From an uncultured Eubacteriales bacterium (lineage in GTDB: Bacteria > Bacillota > Clostridia > Christensenellales > CAG-314): 64,000 bases of DNA. The stretch spans positions 186,001-250,000 of the forward strand of contig URET01000001.1 of the NCBI GenBank assembly GCA_900546875.1, given 5' to 3'. Both the position numbers and the translations under genes were made by a program. Below are positions 1 to 7,603 of the stretch, piece after piece. The notes beneath the pieces are model-generated. The model was not told the origin of the DNA. It was given only the letters and a program-made list of their open reading frames with translations, and made no database searches. The first letter of the stretch is position 1; each line of letters opens with the position of its first letter.

Positions 1-545
1 CTGTTTTCCATGATTATTGTATCCATGGTGGCTATACGATTCAGAAGTTCTTCATACTCAGGCAGATCGTTTAAACCGGTTAGAGAAAAGTGTCTGAGGA
101 AATCATCAGTAGTCCCGAAAAGCAACGGCTTTCCTATAGCGTCCTTCCTGCCCACCACGGTTATCATGTTCAGCCGACTCAGCATCTGAACCGCATATGA
201 ACTGTCGACTCTTCTCAGTTCTTCTATTTCGCCTCTTGTAACCGGCTGCTTATAAGCTATAATAGCCAATGTTTCTAACATAGCCTTAGTGAGTTCTTTC
301 TCCCTGACCGGATTTATAACCGCCGAAACGCTGTCGACATATTCGGGATTTGAACAAAACTGCAGTTTTGTACCGTATTTGAGAATATGTATGCCTTTAT
401 CTTCCGAAAATCGTTTTTTCAGTGTTTCAAAGGCTTCATTGAGCTCTTCCTCACTGACATTAAGTTTTTCTTTGATATCTTGAATTTCTACGGCGTCGCC
501 CGAAACGAACAGCAAGGCTTCAAGAATACATGCTAAGTTTTTCAT
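1..545 (-). CDS. scpB: Segregation and condensation protein B (partial, 3' end outside window)
   Basis: ScpB is the winged-helix kleisin-associated subunit that joins ScpA and Smc in the bacterial condensin that compacts and separates sister chromosomes. Reading from the ATG at 543-545, the first 181 codons stay open to the window edge. The start reads MKNLACILEALLFVSGDAVE, the typical ScpB opening, and the ETLAIIAYKQPVTRGEIEEL helix-turn-helix stretch, one of the best conserved parts of the family, follows. Family members are about 190-200 residues, so only a short C-terminal tail is missing. A GAGGGGAAG ribosome site precedes the start, and scpA ends 15 bases upstream, so the two are co-transcribed. 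Identification is by motif recognition. Confidence 0.93.
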   Translation of the reverse strand, partial: MKNLACILEALLFVSGDAVEIQDIKEKLNVSEEELNEAFETLKKRFSEDKGIHILKYGTKLQFCSNPEYVDSVSAVINPVREKELTKAMLETLAIIAYKQPVTRGEIEELRRVDSSYAVQMLSRLNMITVVGRKDAIGKPLLFGTTDDFLRHFSLTGLNDLPEYEELLNRIATMDTIIMEN

Positions 546-560
546 CTTCCCCTCTTATTT

Positions 561-1322
561 TCAGGCAACTTTTTCTTTTTTATCCTTTCTCATGATTTTT
601 ATATCGCCGTCGGGAGCCTGTTCAACGGTTATTTCCTGCAAGCGCGTCAACTCAAGAAGTGCAAAAAAAGTTACAACTATTTCCGATTTCTGCGGTTTTT
701 CTTCAAACAGATCAAAAAAACCGAACGTACTTCGAAAAACCAGACAATCCCTTATAAAATGGAGTTTATCTTCCACCGTATAAGAATCTTTCAGTATTTC
801 CTTTGACTCTTTTTCGACAGCCTTTCTTATTTCAATACGCGATAATAACTGCACATAAGCGTCAAGAAGCTTATCCAACGACATTTCGGCGGGAGCATAT
901 TTTATTTCTTCATCGGTTTTATCGGGGGCTTTAAACAATCTGTCGATGTTTTCTTTTTCCCTGAGTTTTTCCGAAGCTTCCTTTATTATCCTGTACTCAT
1001 CGAGCCGGCGTATAAGTTCCTGTTCGGGAGTTTCGGTATCTGTATCCTCCTCGACGCAAGGAAGCAGCATACGCGATTTGATTTCAAGCAAAGTTGCCGC
1101 CATTTCCATATACTCGCTGCCTACATCCACATCAAGTTCTTTCAGCGTATTTATGTATAACAAAAACTGATCTGTAACATCGGAAATGAATATATCCTTC
1201 ACATCGATCTTGGACTCTTTTACCAGCATATACAGCAGATCAAGAGGCCCGCTGAACTGATCCAGATCCAATTTCAGGCTGTCTTTATATTCCGAATCGT
1301 ACTGCAAAATCTCAGTATCCAT
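561..1322 (-). CDS. scpA: Segregation and condensation protein A
   Basis: ScpA is the kleisin that bridges the Smc heads in the chromosome-condensing Smc-ScpAB complex. The 253-residue product has the hallmark N-terminal LDQFSGPLDLLYMLVKESKI segment (about residues 19-38) that binds the Smc neck, an acidic middle, and a C-terminal winged-helix segment (VVTFFALLELTRLQEI, about 220-235) that contacts the Smc cap. The length matches the family (about 240-260). It starts 4 bases after the stop of the upstream M50 peptidase and is followed closely by scpB, giving a compact three-gene operon. I see no truncation or odd feature. Confidence 0.95.
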   Translation of the reverse strand: MDTEILQYDSEYKDSLKLDLDQFSGPLDLLYMLVKESKIDVKDIFISDVTDQFLLYINTLKELDVDVGSEYMEMAATLLEIKSRMLLPCVEEDTDTETPEQELIRRLDEYRIIKEASEKLREKENIDRLFKAPDKTDEEIKYAPAEMSLDKLLDAYVQLLSRIEIRKAVEKESKEILKDSYTVEDKLHFIRDCLVFRSTFGFFDLFEEKPQKSEIVVTFFALLELTRLQEITVEQAPDGDIKIMRKDKKEKVA

Positions 1323-1326
1323 AGTC

Positions 1327-2085
1327 CTAACCGAAAATCAAACCCCAGAATCCTTCAAAAAGTCTTAATATGATCCCGGACAATGAATTGATATAAAGGC
1401 CGATTATATCAAGGTACGGCATACCGACTCTGTCGGCAAAATATCCGAGCACGATCAGCCCCAAAAGCACAAAATAACTATACCGACGCATAAACATCAT
1501 GAATTTATTCGAAGGAGGCAAAAACGTTTCTAACACTCTGAATCCGTCCAAAGGAAATATCGGCAGAATATTGAACAGACACAGACATATATTCAGGATC
1601 GAACCGTACTGCAGAAAGATAAAAAGAAAATAAAATATATAATAAATCACAGGATTTTCCACTATATAATTCAGATTCCCTTCCGCAAGAAAAATCACCA
1701 GACTGCATATACCGGTGAGTATGAAAGATAGTATCAGATTCATGATCACTCCGGCAACAGCAACCGAAAACATGCCTACTTTATATTTCTTGAAGTTCAT
1801 GGGGTTAACCGGGACCGGTTTAGCCCAACCGAATCCCACAAACAACATCAGAACTGTTCCCACGGGATCGAGGTGTTTTATGGGGTTAAGAGTAAGTCTG
1901 CCCATATTTTTTGCCGTATTGTCGCCATTCCTGTATGCGATATACCCGTGAGCGACCTCATGGAGTACAAGTGCAGACAAAACTGCAACGACAAAACCGA
2001 CCACCGCCAAAAAGCCTTCGGCGAGTGTAGTTGTTTTCCCGATTATCACCTCTGGAGGATTAGTAAATAATTCTATTAAGCCCAT
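1327..2085 (-). CDS. Site-2 protease family (M50) membrane metalloprotease
   Basis: This is an integral-membrane zinc protease of the short rhomboid-sized M50 class that is often linked to scpAB in Bacillota. The HEVAH zinc motif is at residues 42-46 inside the first hydrophobic segment, and the second conserved motif (NILPIFPLDG, Asp near residue 180) supplies the third ligand. Five or so further hydrophobic stretches make a multipass protein of 252 residues. The substrate of this subfamily is not known; regulated intramembrane proteolysis is inferred from the family. A promoter (2114-2142) and a GGAGAG ribosome site lie directly upstream, so this gene heads the M50-scpA-scpB operon. Confidence 0.88.
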   Translation of the reverse strand: MGLIELFTNPPEVIIGKTTTLAEGFLAVVGFVVAVLSALVLHEVAHGYIAYRNGDNTAKNMGRLTLNPIKHLDPVGTVLMLFVGFGWAKPVPVNPMNFKKYKVGMFSVAVAGVIMNLILSFILTGICSLVIFLAEGNLNYIVENPVIYYIFYFLFIFLQYGSILNICLCLFNILPIFPLDGFRVLETFLPPSNKFMMFMRRYSYFVLLGLIVLGYFADRVGMPYLDIIGLYINSLSGIILRLFEGFWGLIFG

Positions 2086-2113
2086 TTTTCTCTCCGAAAC
2101 ATTTTTTCATTTC

Positions 2114-2142
2114 ATTATAACTTATTTTGCTTTTTTAAGCAA
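2114..2142 (-). promoter_or_regulatory. Sigma-A-type promoter for M50-scpA-scpB
   Basis: On the minus strand TTGCTT (2137-2142) is separated by 17 bases from a perfect TATAAT (2114-2119). The expected transcription start lies about 20 bases before the M50 start codon. The -35 box is only a partial match, the -10 box is consensus. Confidence 0.65.
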
Positions 2143-2159
2143 ACAAAATATCCGTACCC

Positions 2160-2432
2160 TTAAAAACCACTTCCGACGAGTTCGCTTTTACATTTTTCAC
2201 ATACAGTTTTTTGTTGGTTTTAAGCTTTGTTTTTTATAGAGACATAGTCCTGCTGGACATTGATCATAGGATATCCGATTTTGATTTCGAAGTTATCCTT
2301 ATTTCTTTTGCAAAGCGAAATAGCTCTTATTTTTGTACCGGACATCGACATCTCTGAAATCCGTGTTTCAGATTGATATACGGATTATTCAACCATTTAT
2401 GAAGTAGTCAGTCTTTTGTTTACGCCGAAACT
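2160..2432 (-). pseudogene. Possible decayed reading frame between ruvA and the M50 gene
   Basis: In one minus-strand frame the gap reads as protein-like sequence broken by TAA codons at 2397-2399, 2385-2387 and 2220-2222, ending at 2160-2162. The longest open piece starts at ATG 2349-2351 and gives 43 residues (MSMSGTKIRAISLCKR...). After the stop the frame continues with a CxxC segment (QQKTVCEKCKSELVG). Every internal stop is TAA, which could have arisen from CAA by C-to-T change. No ribosome site was seen for the 43-residue piece. It may instead be chance; the family is not recognised. Confidence 0.35.
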
Positions 2433-2445
2433 TTATTTATTTGAT

Positions 2446-2546
2446 CCGATTCACTTGTTACATATCTGTAACAAAAAAGCGAGTATTCAGGTGCTGAGAG
2501 AAAAATTCAGCCGATTCACTTGTTACACATCTGTAACAAAAAAAGC
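2446..2546. repeat. Two copies of a 35-nt dyad-containing repeat
   Basis: Copy 1 (2446-2480) and copy 2 (2511-2546) share CCGATTCACTTGTTACA, a 4-nt centre (TATC or CATC) and TGTAACAAAAAA, differing by one base and one A. Each contains the inverted repeat TTGTTACA / TGTAACAA. The copies are 65 bases apart on the same strand. The A-run follows the dyad on the plus strand, so neither is an intrinsic terminator. Copy 2 runs into the ruvA terminator. They could be operator sites or part of a dispersed repeat. Confidence 0.75.
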
Positions 2547-2566
2547 ACTATTAAGTTTAATAGTGC
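2537..2566 (-). terminator. Rho-independent terminator after ruvA
   Basis: Perfect 10-bp stem (GCACTATTAA / TTAATAGTGC, 2545-2554 with 2557-2566) followed on the minus strand by seven T residues. It lies 18 bases beyond the ruvA stop and closes the operon. Confidence 0.9.
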
Positions 2567-2583
2567 CGTAAATTCACAAAAGA

Positions 2584-3183
2584 TCAAGTTTTATTTCTCA
2601 ATGCGAAATTAAGTATTTCTTCAGCGTTTTTTAAACCGCTGTCTTCGGCAGCCTTTACTTTTCTTGCGGCTTCCTGCCTTGTCATACCTAAAGAGATCAA
2701 AACTGTAAACGCTTCCGCACTTTCGCCTGCAGGTTCTTTTTCGCCCGACACGTCCCGGACTGACTGCCTCATAAGAGCCTCCATAGGCGAAACCTTCTCC
2801 TTCAGCTCAAGAATGATCCTTTCGGCAGTCTTTTTGCCCATTCCTTTTATACGCGTAAGTGCTCTGGTATCCTCGTAAAGTATTGCAAGCGCAAGTTCAT
2901 CTGCCCTCATCCCCGATAAAAGCGCCAAAGCCACCTTCGGACCGATACCGGAAATCCCTATCAATCGGAGAAACATGCTTTTTTCTTCTTCAGTCAAAAA
3001 GCCGAACAGACTTATTCCGTCTTCTTTTACCTGCATGTATGTGTACAGCTTTATACTTTCTCCGACACGACATTTTACGAGTGTGTTGTTCGAGACCACG
3101 ACTTCATAACCTAATCCGTTATTTTCCACGATCACGAAATTTTCGCCTGCGTATTCCACTTTCCCGGATATAAAAGATATCAT
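2584..3183 (-). CDS. ruvA: Holliday junction branch migration protein RuvA
   Basis: RuvA binds four-way DNA junctions and recruits the RuvB motor for branch migration. The 199-residue product has the OB-fold N-terminus (MISFISGKVEYAGENFVIVE), two helix-hairpin-helix motifs (LIGISGIGPKVALALL near 75-90 and LTRIKGMGKKTAERIILELK near 108-127), and the C-terminal RuvB-binding domain III (AFTVLISLGMTRQEAARKV). Its start overlaps the ruvC stop (TAATG), so the pair is translationally coupled. RuvB, usually next, is not present; a strong terminator follows instead. Confidence 0.96.
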   Translation of the reverse strand: MISFISGKVEYAGENFVIVENNGLGYEVVVSNNTLVKCRVGESIKLYTYMQVKEDGISLFGFLTEEEKSMFLRLIGISGIGPKVALALLSGMRADELALAILYEDTRALTRIKGMGKKTAERIILELKEKVSPMEALMRQSVRDVSGEKEPAGESAEAFTVLISLGMTRQEAARKVKAAEDSGLKNAEEILNFALRNKT

Positions 3184-3677
3184 TACATCAACCTTCCTTT
3201 AACGTTTCTGCTGTGTATGTGAGTAAGTGCGACCGCAAGAGCGTCGGCGACGTCGTCCGGTTTCGGATTGGATTTCAGTCCGAGATAAGTTCTGACCATT
3301 GCCTGAATCTGGGGCTTGTCAGCTCTGCCGTAGCCTGTCATCGCCATCTTTACCTGCAACGGAGTATACTCATATAATAATCCGCAGGCGTGTATTGCAG
3401 AAACTATCAAAACGCCCCTTGCCTGAGCGACGTTTATTCCTGTCGTTAAATTTGTATTGAAGAACAACTGCTCCATAGCTACTTCATCAGGTTTGAATTT
3501 CATTATCAATTCCGTAGATGATTTATAAATAAGCGCCAATCTTACCGGAACAGTTTCATCCTTTGGCGTGGAAATCACACCGTAATCCACTACGGTTATT
3601 TTTTTGTCTTCCACATCGAGGATCCCGTAGCCGATCGTTGCCAGTCCGGGATCATATCCCAATATACGCGTTTTCAC
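3183..3677 (-). CDS. ruvC: Crossover junction endodeoxyribonuclease RuvC
   Basis: RuvC is the Holliday-junction resolvase, making paired nicks in a RuvAB-bound junction. The acidic catalytic residues are visible: Asp in GYDPGLATIGYGI near the N-terminus, Glu in AMEQLFFNTN, and the paired Asp in KPDDVADALAVAL near the C-terminus. The length of 164 residues is normal. It overlaps yebC by 4 bases (ATGA) and ruvA by 1 base, so yebC-ruvC-ruvA is one translational unit. Confidence 0.96.
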   Translation of the reverse strand: MKTRILGYDPGLATIGYGILDVEDKKITVVDYGVISTPKDETVPVRLALIYKSSTELIMKFKPDEVAMEQLFFNTNLTTGINVAQARGVLIVSAIHACGLLYEYTPLQVKMAMTGYGRADKPQIQAMVRTYLGLKSNPKPDDVADALAVALTHIHSRNVKGRLM

Positions 3678-4417
3678 TCCTCTTCTTCCTCTTCGGGAAG
3701 ATCAACGTTATGAAACACGCGCTGAACATCGTCATTATCTTCGAGTCCGTCGAGCATTCTCGTAAACTTGACAAGATTCTCTCCGTCTAAAGTAATCGTA
3801 TTCTGCGGGATCCAGTCAACTCCTGCAGAAATAAGCGAAAGTCCTTTTTCTTCAAGAGCTTTCCTTACAACGGGAAAATCACCCGGCTGTGTGTAAACTT
3901 CAAAAACGTCTTCTTCTATGTTTACGTCCTCTGCTCCGGCTTCAAGCACGATCTCATATATATCGTCCTCGCTCTTGCCTTCTTCCCTTTCACATACTAT
4001 CTGTCCCTTTTTGTCGAACATGTATGATACGCAATTAGTTGTTCCCATCGATCCGCCGAATTTGTCAAATAAATGACGGACATCTCCGGCAGTCCTGTTT
4101 TTGTTATCGGTAAGAGCTTCGACTATAACAGCCGATCCGCCTATTCCGTACCCCTCATAGGTCATACTTTCATAATTTATATTACCGATTTCGCCCGCAG
4201 CTTTCTTTATGCTTCTCGATATATTATCGTTAGGCATATTGTTCATTTTCGCATTCGCTATAGCGTCATAAAGTTTGCTGTTGCTGTTCGGATCGCTTCC
4301 CCCAGCTTTTACCGCCACCGCTATTTCCCTGCCGATCTTTGTAAATATCTTAGCTTTCGCGGCGTCGCCTTTTGCTTTCTTATTCTTTATATTAGCCCAC
4401 TTGCTGTGACCAGACAT
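3674..4417 (-). CDS. yebC: YebC/PmpR family (TACO1-like) regulator
   Basis: This family has been described both as a DNA-binding transcription factor and, more recently, as a ribosome-associated factor helping translation of difficult stretches such as polyproline. The N-terminus MSGHSKWANIKNKKAKGDAA is diagnostic, followed by NDNISRSIKKAAGE and the EGYGIGGSAVIVEALTDN core. The 247-residue length fits. The C-terminus ends in a very acidic tail (LPEEEEEE). It lies 8 bases after a trmH-family gene and overlaps ruvC, a common arrangement of yebC with ruvC. Confidence 0.95.
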   Translation of the reverse strand: MSGHSKWANIKNKKAKGDAAKAKIFTKIGREIAVAVKAGGSDPNSNSKLYDAIANAKMNNMPNDNISRSIKKAAGEIGNINYESMTYEGYGIGGSAVIVEALTDNKNRTAGDVRHLFDKFGGSMGTTNCVSYMFDKKGQIVCEREEGKSEDDIYEIVLEAGAEDVNIEEDVFEVYTQPGDFPVVRKALEEKGLSLISAGVDWIPQNTITLDGENLVKFTRMLDGLEDNDDVQRVFHNVDLPEEEEEE

Positions 4418-4425
4418 ATTTCCTC

Positions 4426-5157
4426 CTAATCGCTTCTTTTCAACATATACATCATTATCCCCGCAGATACGGCAACATTAAGACTTTCTAATCCGTTCTC
4501 CATCGGTATACCGATCTTTTTTTCGGAATTCTCCGTTACATACTTGCTGACGCCCTGTCCTTCGTTTCCAAGGACAAGTGCATGATCGGTCTTAGCCCTG
4601 AAGCTGTAAAGACTTTCTCCGTTCATATCACAGCATATTATCTCATTACTGCCGTTAAGAGCAAAAGCCTGCTCTATCCCGCACTCATATATCCTTATCG
4701 CAAACTGCGCCGACATCCCCGAAGCCAGGCTCTTGGGTGAATAAGGATCTGCGCCTCCGCAACAATACACATCATTATACCCCGCTCCGCAGGCTGTTCT
4801 CAGTATCGCGCCGAGATTTCCGGGATCCTGTATGTTTTCTAATATCAACGATTTCCCTTCCGGAATCTTCGGTTCATTCGGTTTTTTCCTTATCAGCGCC
4901 ACTATTCCCTGAGGCGTAGTCTTGGCCGACAGTCGCTTCATCATCCGGTCGGTCACCGTATACCTTTTTATACTGTCATATAATTCCGTCTGCTTTCCTT
5001 CCGTCAGAAAAATACTCTCTGCCTCGTATCCGTATTTCAGAGCATCTTTTACAAGCTTCTCCCCTTCAACGAGCATCAGTCCGTATTCATCCCTGTATTT
5101 TTTATCCTTCAGTTTTACGGCCTTTATATATGCACCGTTATTTACAGAAATCACCAT
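4426..5157 (-). CDS. TrmH/SpoU-family RNA 2'-O-methyltransferase
   Basis: This is a knotted SPOUT methyltransferase that methylates a ribose in rRNA or tRNA using S-adenosylmethionine. All three family motifs are present: NIQDPGNLGAILRTA (motif 1, about 107-121), LVLGNEGQGVS (motif 2, about 190-200), and IPMENGLESLNVAVSAGIM (motif 3, about 213-231). An N-terminal substrate-binding domain (about residues 1-95) precedes them, as in 23S rRNA-type members. The position next to rplT is common in Bacillota. The exact modified nucleotide cannot be told from sequence. Confidence 0.9.
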   Translation of the reverse strand: MVISVNNGAYIKAVKLKDKKYRDEYGLMLVEGEKLVKDALKYGYEAESIFLTEGKQTELYDSIKRYTVTDRMMKRLSAKTTPQGIVALIRKKPNEPKIPEGKSLILENIQDPGNLGAILRTACGAGYNDVYCCGGADPYSPKSLASGMSAQFAIRIYECGIEQAFALNGSNEIICCDMNGESLYSFRAKTDHALVLGNEGQGVSKYVTENSEKKIGIPMENGLESLNVAVSAGIMMYMLKRSD

Positions 5158-5165
5158 ATACGCAA

Positions 5166-5187
5166 GAAGCCTCCTTAAGAAGGCTTC
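5166..5187 (-). terminator. Hairpin after rplT, possible weak terminator
   Basis: A 9-bp stem with one G-U pair (GAAGCCTTC / GGAGGCTTC on the minus strand) and a TTAA loop lies in the 37-base gap between rplT and the methyltransferase gene. Only CTTCTTG follows, so any termination would be partial; it may instead shape mRNA processing between the ribosomal-protein genes and the downstream genes. Confidence 0.4.
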
Positions 5188-5194
5188 GGTTACT

Positions 5195-5548
5195 TTATTT
5201 TATCGCAGCTTTTGCAGTATTTGCAAGACTTGTGAACGCCGCCGCATCATTTACGGCAAGATCAGCAAGCACTTTTCTGTTAAGCTCTATATTCGCGACT
5301 TTGAGACCGTGCATAAATGCACTGTATGACATCCCGTTGGCTCTGGCAGCTGCGTTGATTCGCGCGATCCAGAGTTTTCTGAAGTCACGCTTTTTGAGCC
5401 TTCTGCCTACATAAGCATAATTCCCGGATTTCATCACGGCTTGACGTGCTATCCTGTAATTCGTGCTCTTCAACCCGAAATATCCCTTTGCAAGCTTCAA
5501 TATTTTCCTGCGCTTCTTTACAGCGTTTACTCCGCGTTTTATTCTCAT
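5195..5548 (-). CDS. rplT: 50S ribosomal protein L20
   Basis: L20 is an early-assembly large-subunit protein and, in Bacillota, the autogenous repressor of its own operon through the leader RNA. The 117-residue product begins [20 protein letters not shown] and has the expected basic N-terminal extension and the globular C-terminal part ([20 protein letters not shown]). It follows infC and rpmI. Length and sequence are normal. Confidence 0.97.
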   Translation of the reverse strand: MRIKRGVNAVKKRRKILKLAKGYFGLKSTNYRIARQAVMKSGNYAYVGRRLKKRDFRKLWIARINAAARANGMSYSAFMHGLKVANIELNRKVLADLAVNDAAAFTSLANTAKAAIK

Positions 5549-5564
5549 ATCCTAAGTCCTCCTA

Positions 5565-5759
5565 TCAGTATGGCAACATGCGCTTCACGGTCCTGAGCTG
5601 CGCTTTGTCTACATATGCCGTCTGACGTAAATGACGGGTCCTCTTTGTCGTCTTCTTATTCAAAATATGGTTTTTACCCATTTGCGCTCTTTTCACTTTT
5701 CCGGATTTCAAAACCCTGAATCTTTTTGCAGACCCACGATGGGATTTTTGTTTTGGCAT
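5565..5759 (-). CDS. rpmI: 50S ribosomal protein L35
   Basis: L35 is a small basic large-subunit protein. The true start is the ATG at 5757-5759 ([16 protein letters not shown]), preceded by GGAGGAAAAAGGT; the longer frame adding five residues upstream reads through that ribosome site and is rejected. This gives 64 residues, the usual length. It sits 5 bases above rplT's ribosome-binding region and just after infC. Confidence 0.96.
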   Translation of the reverse strand: MPKQKSHRGSAKRFRVLKSGKVKRAQMGKNHILNKKTTKRTRHLRQTAYVDKAQLRTVKRMLPY

Positions 5760-5779
5760 ACCTTTTTCCTCCAATTTAT

Positions 5780-6292
5780 CTATTTAGTGGCGATCGGCGC
5801 TAATATCATGATTATATTCTTGCCTTCCGTAAGCGGCTGCTTCTCTATTACTGCCGTTTCCTTGAGCATCTCGCCGAAACGTTTTACTACCTCTACTCCC
5901 TGCTTCGCATACGCTTGCTGACGACCCCTCATTTTCAATGTTACTTTCACTTTGTTTCCGTCAGCCAAAAATTTCGAAGCCCCTTTGGCCTTGGTAAGCA
6001 TATCATTGTCGTCAATTGTCATCGAAAGCCATACTTCCTTAACTTCTACTATCTTCTGATTCTTTTTAGCTTCCTTCTCCTTCTTGATCTGCTCGTAACG
6101 ATACTTTCCGTAATCCATCAGTTTGCAAACCGGCGGTACGGCTTTAGGAGATATGTTAACTAAATCCATCTGACTTTCTTCAGCGGCTCTCATGGCTTCC
6201 CTTATGGATACCACGCCTACCTGATTGCCTTCCGCATCTATTAGACGTACTTCGTTGTCACGAATCTGTCCGTTAATTTGAAGTTCCTTGAT
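5780..6292 (-). CDS. infC: Translation initiation factor IF-3 with a non-canonical ATC start
   Basis: IF-3 keeps the ribosomal subunits apart and rejects wrong start codons. The frame from the first ordinary start (GTG, 6212-6214) gives only 144 residues and cuts off the conserved N-terminus. Upstream in the same frame the sequence reads [20 protein letters not shown], clearly IF-3, back to a TAA at 6299-6301, with no ATG, GTG or TTG. GGAGG (6302-6306) sits 9 bases before the ATC at 6290-6292, so translation most likely starts there and gives 170 residues, the normal length. A non-AUG start lets IF-3 limit its own synthesis; E. coli infC uses AUU for this. An L20-type attenuator leader precedes it. 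Confidence 0.93.
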   Translation of the reverse strand: MKELQINGQIRDNEVRLIDAEGNQVGVVSIREAMRAAEESQMDLVNISPKAVPPVCKLMDYGKYRYEQIKKEKEAKKNQKIVEVKEVWLSMTIDDNDMLTKAKGASKFLADGNKVKVTLKMRGRQQAYAKQGVEVVKRFGEMLKETAVIEKQPLTEGKNIIMILAPIATK

Positions 6293-6311
6293 AACCTTTT
6301 ACCTCCAAAGC

Positions 6312-6342
6312 AAAAAATAAGGCACAGACAAAAGTCCGCACC
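6312..6342 (-). terminator. Leader attenuator of the infC-rpmI-rplT operon
   Basis: On the minus strand GGTGCGGAC and GTCTGTGCC pair (with three G-U pairs) around a TTTT loop, followed by TTATTTTTT, directly upstream of the infC ribosome site. In Bacillota the equivalent leader is folded by L20 to favour a terminator. Upstream leader segments (around 6345-6420) can form alternative pairings. Identification as an L20 leader is inferred from position and the terminator. Confidence 0.7.
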
Positions 6343-6428
6343 AAAAGTTTACCCTTAAGGTTTTTTCGATTACCGAAAAATTTGTTTCAATCGTTCGGTG
6401 AGAAGCGGAACTTCTGCTTAGCCTCTTA

Positions 6429-6457
6429 ATTCTATTACAAACCAAACTTCTTGTCAA
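6429..6457 (-). promoter_or_regulatory. Promoter of the infC operon
   Basis: Minus-strand TTGACA (6452-6457), 17-base spacer and TAGAAT (6429-6434). The expected start leaves a leader of about 130 nt before infC, room for the attenuator. Confidence 0.88.
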
Positions 6458-6511
6458 GCATTTTTACCGCATTTTCCGTTAATCCGTATAATAAAAACCT
6501 TATTTTTAATA

Positions 6512-7585
6512 TTATTCTATGTAATTCTTATATACGTACTTACTTGTATAGCTCCTTAAAAGAGCCCCGTATCCGAGATAAAACTCCATCGGCATACCTA
6601 ATCTGACTTTTTCTTTCGCTTTGCCTGCAATTTCAAGTATCAGATGATCGCTGCTTGCCCCGAGAACCTCTACATCTTCCATTACCGGTTTTATTGCGGA
6701 TGTATCCACATCCTGTTCTCCAATTGCGCATATCGCCCTTATCATCTGTCCTTTATCTACATAATCTATTTTTTTATGAAATGCATTATACCCCTTCTCT
6801 CCCTCCGGCATAGAAGGCTTCTCCTTCAGCTCTATTACTTCGGCTTCAAGCGTAAAAGTATCCTGTCTGCATCCGTCTATAGGAGTTCCGTACGCAGCCT
6901 CCGTCCCAAGCGCCATGCATTCACCTAAACGCATACTGTTTATTTCCTTCGGCATTTCTCCGCATTTTATCAGATTGACCCCGGATGAATTGCCTCCCGA
7001 AACCATATCGACCTCAACTCCGCACTCTCTTTCTATATCGTGCTTTATCCCGACCAGTTTTTCCATAATATCTTTTGTCGGTATAATCGATCCGTAGCAT
7101 GTCAGATTCGTTCCTATTCCGGTAAAAGTTAATCCCCCGGCATTTTTGATATAATTTACAGCTTTATAAATCTCACCCTTATCCTTATAAAAAATACCCT
7201 CACGCAAATCGCCTAAATCCACCATCAAAATCACTCCGTGCTTTTTGTTGATGCTCTCGGAGTATTTATTAAGAGCGACTATGATTTCAAGCTCACTGTT
7301 AAGACTTATATCGGCAAAACGTACGGTTTCTTCGATCTGCGACAAAGCCGGCAGTCTTAAAAGCATTTTCGGTTTGTCAGATTTTATATTTTTCAAATTC
7401 ATCAGTCTTGAATCCGCAAAAAAAGCAAAATCAAGCTTATCCAAAACTCGGATAATTCTTTCGTCCGAACCGAAAACTTTGGTAACAAAACCTGCTTTAA
7501 TACCTCTCGCAGAACATATTTGCAGAAGTTTTGAAGCATTTCCGGTAATTCTGTTCAGATATATATTTAATCGGGGAAAAATCAT
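6512..7585 (-). CDS. Alanine/ornithine racemase family PLP enzyme
   Basis: This 357-residue product is a fold-type III PLP enzyme resembling the alanine-racemase N-terminal barrel and the clostridial ornithine racemase Orr, which interconverts L- and D-ornithine. The PLP lysine is expected in GIKAGFVTKVFG (about 29-40). Other family signatures are VILMVDLGDLREGI (about 118-131), TGIGTNLTCYG and DMVSGGNSSGVNL. It follows arcA by 18 bases. Because arginine deiminase starts the route arginine to citrulline to ornithine, ornithine is a plausible substrate; alanine, lysine or another amino acid cannot be excluded. Confidence 0.8.
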   Translation of the reverse strand: MIFPRLNIYLNRITGNASKLLQICSARGIKAGFVTKVFGSDERIIRVLDKLDFAFFADSRLMNLKNIKSDKPKMLLRLPALSQIEETVRFADISLNSELEIIVALNKYSESINKKHGVILMVDLGDLREGIFYKDKGEIYKAVNYIKNAGGLTFTGIGTNLTCYGSIIPTKDIMEKLVGIKHDIERECGVEVDMVSGGNSSGVNLIKCGEMPKEINSMRLGECMALGTEAAYGTPIDGCRQDTFTLEAEVIELKEKPSMPEGEKGYNAFHKKIDYVDKGQMIRAICAIGEQDVDTSAIKPVMEDVEVLGASSDHLILEIAGKAKEKVRLGMPMEFYLGYGALLRSYTSKYVYKNYIE

Positions 7586-7603
7586 ATATTCTCCTTCTGA
7601 AAA

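Noticed and set aside
2446..2546. CRISPR-like repeats
   Set aside because: Only two copies, each with an internal dyad, no regular spacer series and no cas genes anywhere in the window.
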